Assembly: GCF_002104995.1 (NCBI RefSeq)
Contig: NW_024468258.1
Location: 682,001-746,000, forward strand
Origin: Linderina pennispora
Lineage: Eukaryota > Kickxellomycota > Kickxellomycetes > Kickxellales > Kickxellaceae
Direction of reading: 5' to 3'
Length of the DNA: 64,000 nucleotides
The position numbers and the translations under genes were made by a program. This document shows, one piece after another, positions 34,414-46,398 of this stretch (positions within the stretch are counted from its first letter, which is position 1; each line of letters opens with the position of its first letter). Under the pieces are notes generated by a model. The model ran no database searches, had not been told where the DNA came from, and saw only the letters and a program-made list of their open reading frames with translations.

Positions 34414-35904
34414 AGGAAAAGGGCTCTACGTTACCTACATGTTTTTACAAAAATAGAATATATATCCATGATGCTATACATCATCTTCATACTACTTAAT
34501 AGTCTAAAATGCGCTACGCACTGTGTCGAAAGGCTTTCAAATGATGCTCTACCGTCACATTAAGACACCTTTGCATTTGAACATTGACTCTCACCGAGCA
34601 GGTACATGCGGAAATATGAACAGAAGGGAACCAGCGATGCTACCACTCGACACTGGTATCAGATCTCGGCAGTATCAAAGGCAGCAGATAGCAATTTGTG
34701 TGCATCCTGTCTACAAAGTAACAATTTGTTTGATCTTGAATAATATGCTGCATATGGAATCACAATCTATACTAGAAATACTCTGCTCGCGATGCGAGCT
34801 CGGCTGCTAGTCAGCATGGGTTGACACATCGATAAGAGCATCACGGCGAACCGGTCATTTGAACGTGTCGGATGGTTGTTGGTGCAATGCCGATCATGGA
34901 CATCTCCCACCTTGGTGGCCTGCTACTGCACGCCTCTTGCGCGGATTCTTTGTTGCAGGGGTGGTGCCAGAAGCATTGGCAACAATGGCCGTAGAACGGC
35001 GGAACCGTTCAGGAACATCGCCTGAATCACAGTGGCTGGAAAATGAGCCTGAAGTTTAGAACCGCTGCGAGATCGCGGTTCAAGAGCTGAGGATGTAAAA
35101 GTCGAGTGATTCGTTCATTAAATTACTGGCCTTACAAAGTCTGAAGAAGCTAGGATGCATAGCGCTTTAATATGTGGTTCTATGTTCGATTATACCAGTG
35201 GTTTCAGATATATCTGCCACCTTAGGATCTGAATCCATCGGCCAAAAGAGGAAATACTATTTTTAAGGATTCATAGAACGAGTCACACATACTCGCTGTG
35301 AGGCTCAACTGAACAGATTCGTAAACAGCATCCTCCTTTCACCCGTTTGCTGCCGTCCATTGCCTCGTCTCTTTGCAAGTCCTCTTGTAGCTGCAGTGTC
35401 TTGAGACAGGCCATTTGCTTGAGCCCTAACACGGGTATATGCATTGGCATCCCCGGGTCATGTCGAACAATCAGGTATCCTGAGCCTGCGGATGCTGAGA
35501 CCCGTGCACGAAGGATGTGCAGCAGGATTTCCACTGTGAAATGATCATCAGCTCATTAATCCTCAGGTTGGCAACTGCCGGTTTGTAAGATGGGCCGGCT
35601 CTTGCTCATGTCGAGCCAGCAGTGAGTGAGGTATGAGCAGTTTCTGCACGCCGCTAGCATCCGGTAGCAGAGAGTATACGGTGTATTGGTATTGCAAATC
35701 ATACAACCTCATGTCTCGTAGTATATGCAAGTATATGGATGAAAGCACCTCATCCCCATGTATCATGGCACTTAAGTTTATATGAGTATGGTATTAGTAT
35801 CTCGCAGGGGTGGTGACAGCGAAATCCCCCATGGCTGTTGCATATGAGGAGCAGAGGCGGCCACGTAAGAAATAATTGAAAAGGAGAGGGGTATGAAAAC
35901 AGCG
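34414..35904. other. 1.5 kb convergent intergenic region, no supported gene
   Basis: Lies between the TSR2 stop and the VPS2 stop. Two minus-strand frames (35283-35534 and 35563-35766) are mildly protein-like but have no recognisable domain and adjoin across a frame change. They could be another decayed gene. I do not call them. Confidence 0.4.
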
Positions 35905-36642
35905 TTACTCTTTGCGCAGGCTGTCAAGCCGGGCTTGCAGCGCAGCATCATCATCCATCGCATCAGCTGCGCCTTCAGCAACTGCTGACTGCTCGGTAAC
36001 AGTCTGTGGGGCAGCACCCAGCGAGTCGTTGAGCTGCAGACCAATCTCATCGAGCACCTGCTGGACGATCTGGTCCGATTCCTCCTCATCGTCCTCGATA
36101 TCGTCTTCCATGGCATCATCAATGGCGTCGTTCATCAAATCCTCCTTCATGTCCATCATCTCTGACTCCTTCTCAAACTCCATCAGCACCTTCTGCATGC
36201 CAGGCAGGTTCATCGATGTGTTCATCGACTTCATAGCCTTGGTCGCGCCGCGCATCGCTGTCGACATCTGCTGGTTCGAGCTCATTGTCTGTATCCGCAA
36301 TGCCACGCCCTGCAGCGATGTGCGCATCTTGTAGAATTTTTGCACGTACCGCCGCGTGCGCACTAGGTCCTTTGCCATGACCTTGCAGGCGTTCTACAGT
36401 GTGCAGGTGTACGATTATTAGACCGTGTGCCTCTGTCTGACGGCTTTGCCTACAAAGTCGGGGCCTCTTACCATTTGTCCTGCCTTGGCCGCCTTCTTAA
36501 TGTCGGCAATGAGCTTCTTTTCTTGCTGCTCCATTTTCGTGCGCTCGCGGTCCAACTCTCGCTGCGCGCGATTCAGGGCGCGCAGGTTCTGTCGCAGCAT
36601 CTCCTGAGGCGTCTTGCGCTTCCCGAACAAAAAGTCCAGCAT
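35905..36642 (-). CDS. ESCRT-III subunit VPS2 (CHMP2/Did4)
   Basis: A core ESCRT-III filament subunit that acts in multivesicular-body sorting and recruits the AAA ATPase Vps4. Two exons: 36472-36642 (MLDFLFGKRKTPQEMLRQNL...) and 35905-36393 (NACKVMAKDLVRTRRYVQKF...). The 78-nt intron has donor gtaaga and acceptor ctgtag. The start at 36642 is fixed by the invariant MxxLFGKRKTP N-terminus. The first helical hairpin is very basic; the C-terminal half is acidic, with DDEEESDQIV. The protein ends in a MIM1-type motif ALQARLDSLRKE, which binds the Vps4 MIT domain. Its 219 residues are the normal length. Divergent from the Mpv17-family gene. Confidence 0.95.
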
Positions 36643-37737
36643 TCTATGTAGGCAAATGTAGGAAAATAAAAAGCACGCTTTGGAAATAAGAGGGTGGTGG
36701 TGAGCGAGAGATACAATGCACGCTGAACAGATGACGAAAGCCCAGAAATTGAGGCAGCACGCGGAACTCTTGGCAAGCCAGTAGATCAACGGACCGTGAT
36801 CGATCTAGCAAGTACGCGCTCTGTGCCTGAGACGCCCGAGCCGTATCAGGAAGTAGAGAGTGGGAGCGTGACGTCGTTTTTTTCCGAGTCTGCAGACGAA
36901 CAATATTTCGACGGCGGCGGCGAATTTTGGCATTTCTGTCTTCCCAAATACTGTATCGCATCGCGGAGGTTTACGCTTCTCCGGGATGGGTGCCAAATAG
37001 GACCCGGCGCGCTTCGAAGAAGGAAATAAAAAGGATTTGCCTGCGCAATTGGCTGTAGCACTTCTTTGGCGCTGGGCCTAGTGCACAGGCATGCTGTCGA
37101 GGCAAGCCGACGGGAGCAAGAAAGGTGTGTGTCTGCATGGCGGCAAGGGCGCGACATGTGCTCTATTGCCCCCGCTCGGTGCACAGGGTGAGGATGCCCC
37201 TGCCGACAAGTGCCAGTCAGTGCGCCTTTTCAATCAGCGTTCAATTCCCACTGAATCGCACCGTGCTCTCCAGTAGACAGTGCTGATGCACCAGCAGAGT
37301 GGCTGATTCACGACTACATCCAAATGGCTTCCCGATTGGTGCCAATGACGATGTGTAGGCTCCCTGGACATCTGCCGGAGCCCCCATTCAATGGCCGTGT
37401 CCTGCTGGCTGGCTAGCTGGCGCGCTGGGCAGTCCAGGGATCGCTGCTGGCTCTGCACGCACTGCAGCCCCGCACGAACAAACGGGAGAGAAATTACATG
37501 CAGTTCCTGTGCTGTTTGGTCGCTCGCAGATTTCCTCCTCGCGAATAAATTCGCTCCGCCCAGCAGCAGAGCCCGAAGCTTCGGCGACAGTCGGCCGGAC
37601 ATATAAATAATGCCGGGCCGCCCTTGGCGACAAGCAAGGAAGCACCATTTTGGACATCCCTTTTGTTTCTTTCCTTTTCTACCCAGTCCCCATTCCCTCC
37701 ATCTCTTTTCTCAAAGATACTCCTGCACTAGTCTACA
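36643..37737. promoter_or_regulatory. Divergent intergenic region, VPS2 / Mpv17-family gene
   Basis: The 1.1 kb between the two divergent starts contains both promoters. A pyrimidine-rich leader (37665-37720) precedes the Mpv17-family ATG, and a TATA-like atataaataa lies at about 37601. No gene is supported. Confidence 0.55.
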
Positions 37738-38421
37738 ATGGCCGCCGTTTCGAAGCCCGCTAGCCAGAACATTGCCGTGACCCTGCTCACCGCGTACCTC
37801 ACCACCCTCGCCGCCCACCCCCTGGTCACCAAGGCGTGCACGACTGCGACCCTGAACTTTTTGCAGGAGGAGATTGCGCAGCGCACCTCGGGTGTGCGTG
37901 CGGCTGAGAAGGCCTCGGAGAAGCGCGCTGCGATCGAGGGACGCCCTGTGAGCAAGAGCCTGATCGAGCACATCGTCAACAAGCGTGTGCTCCAGTTTTC
38001 GCTCTACGGCCTGTTCATCAGCGGTCCGCTGAACCACTTCCTGTACGAGATCCTGAACAAGGTCTTCGCTAACCGCCCCAAGAACAAGCTCAACACCCTG
38101 CTCACCATCCTGGCCCAGAACCTGATTATCTCGCCGATTCTGAACTCGGTGTTCCTGGCTGCCAACACCATCATTGCTGGCGAGCGCAACATCGAGAACG
38201 TCATCAACGTCGTGCGCACGCGCCTGCTGGGCATGATGAAGGTTTCGTGGGTTGTGTTCCCCTGCGTCCAGCTCTTCGCAGCCAAGTTCCTGCCCCCTCT
38301 TGTCTGGGTGCCCTTCTTCAACTCGGTTGCCTTCACTTTCGGCACCTACTTCAACACCCAAGGCAAGATCCGTGCCCTCCAGGCTGCCAAGCGCGCCGAG
38401 GAGGACGAGAAGCGCGATTAA
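37738..38421 (+). CDS. Mpv17/PMP22-family membrane protein
   Basis: A 227-residue integral membrane protein of the Mpv17/PMP22 family, found in the inner mitochondrial membrane (Sym1/Mpv17) or peroxisomal membrane (PMP22/Woronin sorting). Four hydrophobic helices are visible: around residues 14-32, 88-108, 124-145 and 175-205. Family features are LFISGPLNHFLYE, NLIISPILNSVF and the C-terminal signature VSWVVFPCVQLFAAKFLPP. The usual W-x-x-W-P is VSWVVFP here. A Lys/Arg/Glu-rich tail ends in EEDEKRD. ATG 37738 follows a long CT-rich leader. Whether it is mitochondrial or peroxisomal cannot be decided; the N-terminus is not a strong presequence, which slightly favours the peroxisomal PMP22 branch. 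Confidence 0.85.
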   Translation: MAAVSKPASQNIAVTLLTAYLTTLAAHPLVTKACTTATLNFLQEEIAQRTSGVRAAEKASEKRAAIEGRPVSKSLIEHIVNKRVLQFSLYGLFISGPLNHFLYEILNKVFANRPKNKLNTLLTILAQNLIISPILNSVFLAANTIIAGERNIENVINVVRTRLLGMMKVSWVVFPCVQLFAAKFLPPLVWVPFFNSVAFTFGTYFNTQGKIRALQAAKRAEEDEKRD

Positions 38422-38761
38422 ATTGGCCCTGGGCATTGAAGGGGATAAGGCGGCACTCACTCGCCAGGATCGACAAGAGAAAAAGAGCGATGTTCCCAGT
38501 ATTTTCCCGCTGCTGTCCACCATGCGCTTTGGCTCATGTCGGTTTCTGGTATAAGATAAGGGTTCTGCAGCGCATGATTCGTTGCAGGGCTGCCTGGGAC
38601 TGGGCTGTGACTGTCATTTTGCTCAATCCTTCGTTATTTCAAACTTTTGCCGTTCCAAATGTAAAATTAGTGAAGCATCTACATCGTTTACTCGAGTGGC
38701 ATCACCAGTCTCCAAAGACACCTCGCTATCTGAGATCTACATGCCTGGTCGGTGCGGGGAC
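38422..38761. other. Convergent 3' intergenic region
   Basis: Only 340 bp lie between the Mpv17-family stop and the chitin synthase stop; both 3' UTRs must end here. Nothing else was seen. Confidence 0.6.
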
Positions 38762-41700
38762 CTAGGTACGAGCATTCTGTGGCGATTTTGACAAAGAGAC
38801 ATCAGCCGCCGCCAACTGATCGTATATTCCGGCATACGAGTGCGGGTCTGCCGACTGCTTTCTGGTCAGCACTTTCCTGGCTGGTGCTGGTACTTGTTTC
38901 ACCGGCCGATCAGAATCCACCGGCTTGCTATTGTCGGAGCTGGTAAACACCTCGTTCCCGTCTTCCGAAGGTATAGGGATGATGTTGGTGAATGGAGCCT
39001 CAGGCGTCGGGACATTGCTCTTTATCTCAGGAATATCCTGGTTGAGCCGATGAAGGTTGTCGCGCATCCAGTCCTTCCAGCGCCTGAGCGGGATGGGCTC
39101 CAGCGCCAGCCGCTCTTCCTCGGTAATAAATGTAGTCCGATCAGCCTCTGGCCCGCACATGCGTGTCTTGCCCCATGAAAAGTCGTCAAACCGCCAGAAT
39201 GCATACAGGGGCATAACAAAATTCCATATCGGGATAGCCAATATATAGATGAGCATCCAGTATATGTAGACAACGCGCTGGGTGGTTATCAGAATCATGA
39301 TACCCTGCAGCAGGAACGTTAGTGCCATCAGCATCAGTGGTAGCGCGACTGGGTGGCCCAGGCATTCGGCGATGATCAGGTAGTAGAGGAACACCACTGA
39401 TGATGGAAGAACCACGTTTCCCAGCAGGTCCATCAGCACCAGAAACTGCATTGAGCAGCAGAAAGTGCCGCACAGGTCTGTGACCAGAATCAGCTCTAGC
39501 AGATTGTGGATGGTTGAGTTAATCCACCGGCGGCGCTGCGAGATCAGGACTGAGAACTTGTCCGGCACTGTGGTACGGCAGATCGCACGCGGCACATACA
39601 TCATCTTGCGCTTCGGGAACGCGCGCAGCAGCACTGTTGTCAGGTAGCGGTCCTCACCCAGCAATAGCAGATTTTTTTGGTGCAGGGTGTGGGTGTCCGT
39701 ACTGCTGTATGCACAGAGTACTTCTGGTGACACTAGCAGTGGCACAACGGAGCCTGCAGCGGCCTTGCGGCTAAAGATGCGGTACATTGAGCAGCATCCT
39801 GGCAGACAGGTCACGCCGCCCCACAGGGATTCAAACGCCTTGCTGAGGTGGTGTGAGATGTAGTACTCGTAGACCTGGATCCGCGTCACCCACGATGCCG
39901 TCTTGTTGGCGATCCTGGTCTCACCGCACAGCCCCATGATCCCTGCATCGCGCTCCATGGCAGCCACAAGACGGGCAATGCACTCGACGTCAATCTGCGT
40001 GTCAGCGTCAACCATCATTAGGTACTCGAACTGGTCTGGATTCAAACGTGCTAGCTGCGACGCATACCGACAAAGCTCAAACTCGAGCGGTGTCAGATGG
40101 TTGTTCATCAACACGTTCTTGAGCCACTGCAGGATGATCAGCTGCGAGTCGCGCTTGCCGCGGTTCCCGGCTTTGGGCGAATCGGTGCGGCGCTCGAGTT
40201 TTGTGCCGACCTTCAGCACCAGTATGCACGGAGTGCTGGCACCATTGGCGCTCTTGTATACACCAGGAATGACCTCGGCGGCATTGAACTCGCGAGGGCC
40301 TTCGCCGATAGCAATATACGGCAGCGGGCGTGTGGGCTTTTCAGTCGGAATTTTTGTGATCAGGCCGCGCAAGATCTCTGACGTGGTGCGATGGTCTCCA
40401 GCGCACGACACTTCACCGTCGGCGACGATAAATGCCAGCTTGCGGTTGTTGGCATAGTTAGTCTGCGCAATGGAGTCTAGAGTGCGTCGCAGTGTCTCCT
40501 CGTCCTCGTTGTAGCAGGTGATGGTGATCAAGACATGCGGGACACGCGTGTGCGAGCTCTTTGTGAAGTGCCTGGCGACCTTGGTCAGCTGTAGCGAGAA
40601 CGCCCAGTCGAACACGACAGCGCATATGAGCTTTATCAGAATGATTGCGTTGAGGATGACAGTGACCGAAATCATAATCGCCGATGATATCACGCACCCG
40701 ATCGTACTACCCTCGATGCGGCCCAGACGGAACTGCGTGTCCAGACATGGAATCAGCCCCTGGAGCTCGGCGCTACGAGACAAAAAGATAGATGCATCGG
40801 TACCGATGATCCGGTGCAGGGGTTCAGTCAGGTCTGGACCAAAGTACTCATAGTAGGTGTGGTTAGACCGGTTCATCTCGATGTTGGCAAAGTATGTCTT
40901 GAGCGAGTAGACAAACTCGTTGTAGACGAACAGCTTCTCAGAGTTGTTGCCTTGCAGGATATCTTCCCACTGGTACACAACCCACTTGTCTGTCTGCAGA
41001 CGCTTCAGCCTCTCGAGGACGGACTCAGCTGCCGTGCACAGAGGGTTGTTGCCAAACAGGCTTATACAGTGCGTCTCGGATTCGCCTGGCGGCCAGTTGT
41101 GACAGTGCTTTGCCTCGTCATGGAACGGAGCAAACTGGCTGCTGGCGTCATGACCAACTGCCTCGTGCGCCAGGTGCAGATGCTGCATGTCGTCCTTGTC
41201 GGAGACGTCATAGATACGCCCGCGGACCACAGTCCATTTCTCAGTTGAATTCATGGAATGGTTCTCTGACAGCATCTGCAACGAGATCTGCTCGACCGGA
41301 TGACAGAACAGGAAGGAGAGACCGAACGAGAACAAGGCCGTGACGAAGGTGATGAACAGGATCAGGAAGCATAGCGCGATTTTCTCGCGCCACGCCTGCC
41401 GCTTCTCGGGCGTTTCCTTGCGCAGCAGCTTGTTCAGCACAAAATTGGGCATCCAGAATGTCAGGATGCGTGCAAACATGCGCCAGTACGGGCCGAACCA
41501 AGCACTGTCATGGTAGCGGTTATATGGATCGTGTGCTATCAGCGGCTGGGTGTTGGGCGTGGCGATCTTGCGCCATCTATGTGTACCGGTGCTTGTTGGG
41601 CGAGAGGTTTTCAGAAGCTCTACGCCTGTAGGCTTTGGAGGCTGGCTGCTAGGTCCCACTGAGGAAGGAATGTTGCTGGCTGGCTGATCTGCATCGCCAG

Positions 41701-42635
41701 AAACTCTGGGTGTCGATGCAACGTCAGCAGGCATGCATAGCTTATCCGTCTGTCGCGACTCACGCCTCAGCGCTTGTCCGGTACGGTAGTCGAGGAACTT
41801 CAGCGAGGCGCGGGAGATGCTGTCTTTGATTTTGTCAGATAGGCTCCTGTCGCCACAACCCTGTGGACTGCTTTGTCGCGACCACCCTTCTCTGGCAGCA
41901 GCTGGCTCATGTTTTTCGCTGAGCCCATGCGGTTGCCTGTCTGTGATCGGTGTGTGCAGGGCACTTGCAGTGGGCACTTGCAGCTGTGGTGGCAATTGGG
42001 TACTGTGTCTCGACGCATCCTGCAGGTGGTTGCTAGGGCGGCTAAATGATGCTGGGCAGGCCGGCATACTAGGCTTCTTAAGACTGTTTGCAAACGCATG
42101 CTGCTGAGGTGTGTGCTCGATGCTATGGAGGTGGCTAGCTGCCTGCTGCGCTGGAGACATTCGTTCGCCGGTACTGCCAATAGGCGTATATAGTGGCGAC
42201 ATGCGAGCAGAGTCGACCACCTGGATCCCAGGCGTAGGCACTGGGGTACTGGTTCTAGACTGAGGACAAGCTGACTCAGGGGATGCTGGAGGTGGTACAG
42301 AATGCAACGGACTCGTTTGGATCTGGGCGTCACAATACGCGGCGAAATGCTGGTCCCCGTAGTCGATTGGTGTGTTGAGCGCCGACGTGACACCCGGCTG
42401 TCCGTAGGACTGCTCGTTGGCTACATGTGCTACCGACAGATGGTCTGGGCTGCCCCCGGGGCGATGAGCCAGCTCGGGTACGCGGACAGATTTCCGTGAG
42501 CTATTTTGAGCGAGGGGATATGCCGGCTTTGGCACTGGAGCCCGACTATGAACTGAAGGGTGGTGATCACCATGACGAACATCATGCATGGACTGTTGGT
42601 CTGACTGATGATCGTGTTGTTGCTGTTGTCTCTGT

Positions 42636-42691
<56 letters not shown>

Positions 42692-45058
42692 AATTACCAG
42701 CGACCGCATGCTCTGACGTAGATTGGATCTCACTTCGTGGCTACTTGTCGGTGGCCGTGCCAGGTTGTTCCTACTGCCGCTAACAGACATCTGACGGATA
42801 GGTATCAGGGGCTGTTCAGACGAGACCGAACAGACAGTCGCAAGCGGCCTGGATATCGGTATCTGCACATATGGTGCATGAGAGCTGCTGGGTTGAACAC
42901 CGGTAGTTGATGCAGCAGATGCATGGTGCGGGCTGGGGTTTATGCGCTCAAGGACACCGACAGTGCTCCTCTGCTCTGACGGCGGCTGAACATTTGTCTG
43001 CTGCTGGAATCTCATATGTGGTGTCCTTTGAAGCGGATGCAGCGTTAACCTGGGCAAGCTTCGGTAGCGCGATTTGCGCCTCAGCGGCTGTGGTGCAATG
43101 GTGCAGTGCTGGACTGACGGAATTTGCGATGCAATAGCAGTACTCTGCCTAGGCGGTGAAGCTGGCTTCTGCACCTTTGGAACCAGACTGCCACTGGCAA
43201 CACTATTACCAGCCACTGTAGCCACTGCTGCTGGCACCTGGTCCAGGTGAGAGCCTACTGAAGGCAAAAGTTGCGGAGCAGGGGTATTGCGCACTGTAAC
43301 CGTCCCTCTACGTTTGGATGATGGATCTGGCTGCTGCAGCTTCGGGACCACGATGTTGAGACCATTCGTGCTGCCGGCCAGCAAGGATACTGCGGCCGGT
43401 GCCCGATTCTGGTTAGACAGTATTGAAGGCGGCGGCCGCCTCGGAACCTCGGTGAGAATTGAGCTATTGCGCACAGGCGGCGCTGCGCGCTGTGACGCAG
43501 AAACATCTATTGCCGAAAGCTGCGGGCGCTGAGGCATAGGCGTTTCCTGATGCACTGCTGGGGCTTTGGAGACATCCGGCTTATGTACTGGCGGCGGTCT
43601 GTGGACAGTGGCTTGGATTCGGGCTCCCGTATATTTCGCCGAAGCCACCTCAGCCTGTGGCCGGGCTGGCGTGCCTGTTTCCACTGCTGGATGCTCTGCT
43701 GCTTCGCTCAGCACTGGCAGTAGTGGCTGGTTGCCGACAGTCTTTTGTCGTGGCGGAATCCTCAGTGACCTCAGAGGCACCGCTGTTCTATGCATGGGGG
43801 CTAGTGGTGGCTGGGCGGTCGGGTACATGGCAACCGCGTGCTTGACGGACTGGGTGCTGGACTGGGTAGCTGGCAGCCATCCAGATAGTGGCGCCTTCGT
43901 GCTGGGTGCTCCCTGGGTGCTGATTGTGGACTGTGAGGTGGGCCGGAGCTTCGGCATGTAGTGGCCGTCAGGGAGGCTTGGGGTGCAGATTACAACTTCT
44001 TTGTTTTCAAGCACATCAGCAACCTCGTAGTAGCCGGCATCGCGGGCCAGGTCTGCCGCGGTCTTTCCCTGCTTGTACTCAGTGAGGATCCGGATTGAAG
44101 CATGCTCCAAGAGCTCTCGGCAGATGGCGATGCGGCCAGTAAAGGCAGCGTACATGAGCGATGTCCATCCTGACTACACAAATAGGGTTGGTTTAGTGGC
44201 TTGCTGAAGGCACAGCGACATGCGTGTACTGGTATAGTACCTACCTTGTCTTGGACGTTGACGTGTGCTCGCCTGGCCAGAAGCAGCACGACTACTCGTC
44301 TCCGGCCGCGGAACGATGCCAGCATCAGCGGCGTCTTGCCGGTGTCGTCACGGGCCTCGTGTGCTAGTTTGTCGTGACTCAGAAGCACTTCAAGAATATC
44401 TATGTGGCCGTGGTATGCGGCGAGATGCACTGGAGCCACACCCTCCTTGTTGCGACAGGTTGGTGACACGCCTGACCTCAATAGTGTCGAGGTACATTCT
44501 CTGTAGCCACTGGCTGTCGCGTGATGCAACGCAGTATCGCCCCGGGCATCTAAACGCTTTCAAACAAAGAAAAAGCGAGTATTAGGCTGAATGTTCTGCT
44601 GCACTTTTTAGTGCCACTATCAGGCATCTCCAATGTTTCCTACCCTGGCATTCAAGCGCTGCTTTGTCGTTCTGGCAGATCCAGCCAACGATGCTGGTGG
44701 AGTTGTAGCGACACGCAATAATCAGCGGTGTGATCTGGTTTGACGCCCGTACGTTGGCGGTTGTTTGCTCACTCAGAGAGCGTAGCTGCGAGAGAAATGT
44801 CCCCAGATCGTTCCTCATACATGCGCGCAGCAGTGTTCGCCTGCTTTCGGGGCTTCTGCGCACAGAGGTGACCAGGGTTGCTTGGTTGATTTGCGATTTC
44901 GAATATGTGCTGCGGATTTCGCTGTCCTTGGCAGACAGCTGCGCTGGCATTGTTCTGGTACCGCTAATGTGCCGAGCACTCGTCGATCTGTGTGGGTTGT
45001 TGGTGTCTGGCTGCGATGACGACGCATACCGGCCTGCATTTTTACTTGATTTCGACAT
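38762..45058 (-). CDS. Ankyrin-repeat chitin synthase (division 2)
   Basis: A very large processive chitin-forming glycosyltransferase. Three exons: 44644-45058 (MSKSSKNAGRYASSS...), 44245-44549 and 38762-44173. Introns are 94 and 71 nt; the first joins CAG-G to AT to make Asp. The product is 2,043 residues. Residues about 100-300 are ankyrin repeats (DARGDTALHHATASGYRE, GVAPVHLAAYHGHIDILEVL, GKTPLMLASFRGRRRVVVLL, GWTSLMYAAFTGRIAICREL). A disordered Pro/Ser/Gln linker spans about 300-1100 with a poly-Gln run. Then come a TM pair, a cytochrome-b5-like piece (WTVVRGRIYDVSD), and the GT2 core: VLITITCYNEDEETLRRTL (about 1459), VDADTQID (about 1629), LPGCCSMYRI, GEDRYLTTVLLR (about 1751) and QRRRWINSTIHNL (about 1791). 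C-terminal TMs end at FDDFSWGKTR. All catalytic motifs are present and no frame correction is needed. It is divergent from CHS7. Confidence 0.9.
42617..42691. repeat. CAG/CAA trinucleotide repeat (poly-Gln)
   Basis: An almost pure array of ttg/ctg on the plus strand encodes about 25 Gln, interrupted by one Arg, in the disordered linker of the chitin synthase (residues about 735-760). Likely length-polymorphic. Confidence 0.9.
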
Positions 45059-46398
45059 ACCACAGTGGGAATCGCAGTTTGCGCAAAAAATAGATTTGGG
45101 TTGGCAATCGACGTGGGTGTCAAGGTGGATGTAAAAATAGGTGCAAATGTGGTCAAACAAGGGGGTGTCAGAAATCGACAAGTCGTGCAAGGATATGAAA
45201 AGCGGCAAGGTGAAGGATGGGAGAGGGAGGGAGGGACCTGTAGCATATCTGTTTGGAACGTTGCAGGTTTGCAGTCCGGCCCAGGAACCCAGTGTTTGAG
45301 CTTTGGATGTGCGGGGGAATATGTCAGATATCAAGCCAGTATGGCTGAGATCCTGTGTGTGGAGAGACCGAATCGAATAGTAGCAGATGCACATTTTCGG
45401 CATTGAAAATGTTGCGTGGTGGGATGTCAACAGACAAGTGTATGAGGTGTCATGGATGCTGGGGCTTGAGCACGTAAGCAAGTACGAAATGGCCGTTCCG
45501 TGACAAAGCCGGATAGGATGCGGAGGTGAAGTGATTGAGGAGTGGAGAGCACGGCGGCTCGGGGAGAGATGTGTCAGCATGTAGATGTGCTGGCCGATCA
45601 TGACGTGAACGACGAAATTAGGGTGGCAGCGACTATTGCTGCTCCCCTTCATGGTTCACATTGAGATGATGGCGCAGTTGCCTTGCCTGTGGCATCACAC
45701 CGCTTTCATTTCAGCGTCGAAAACACCAGGGGGATACGCAGCAATTTATTTCAGCGACTCGCACCAGTCACCGTCACAGGCGAGCGCTCTTCTCAGGATG
45801 GTCGAATGAGAGTAGAAAACAGCGCTCAGCCAGTGAGAGCCCTAAAAGATTTCTTGTTGGGACAGCCTTTGAAGCCGGCCCACAGCATGCCGCCAAAACT
45901 TTCTAAATTTAGCACAGGCACTATTGGACCAAATCAGGCTTCTTCCAACGGCTGGTCGCTTTATTTTTTAAAAGCCTGTCGGGCTGCTTCGTCTTCCTCT
46001 TCTCCTTCAGCAATTCCTGGACTTTTTTTTTCTTCTCTACCTCTGTTCGTTTCTTGGTATTTCCAATTGGCTTTTTCTCCCCGAAGGAATAGTACCGGAC
46101 CGCTTTCTTTTCCTCTTCCTATTACACACCTCCACAGACATAAGCGTCGGTTGTTGCGGGCAGGCCTTTTTAAGCGAGCGCTTCATTTTTGCATAAAGCG
46201 ACGCAACAGCAAGCTTCGTTTCTGACCTTCTTCTTCCCTGCAAACCGGGCTCCACCGCTTTTTTCCTTTCACGCCTGTGCACCCGTTTCCATTCTTTTTC
46301 TCGGCTGGGCTGCGAAATAACTAGAGTCTACGCGCTTCTACACGGGGGAAAACAACGACCCAGACTCGGCATTCGTTTATAGACACAACACAAGGGCC
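45059..46398. promoter_or_regulatory. Shared divergent regulatory region, chitin synthase / CHS7
   Basis: The 1.34 kb between the two start codons contains both promoters. The CHS7 side has a long pyrimidine-rich leader (45960-46300). The chitin synthase side has A/G-rich purine runs at 45205-45235. No gene is supported; a 180-codon frame at 45683-46225 is low-complexity reading of the CT-rich tract. Confidence 0.6.

Noticed and set aside
35283-35766. Two minus-strand frames possibly forming a decayed gene
   Set aside because: No recognisable domain, and the join needs an arbitrary frame change.
45683-46225. 180-codon plus-strand ORF upstream of CHS7
   Set aside because: Mostly a reading of the CT-rich leader; no domain and no ordinary composition.
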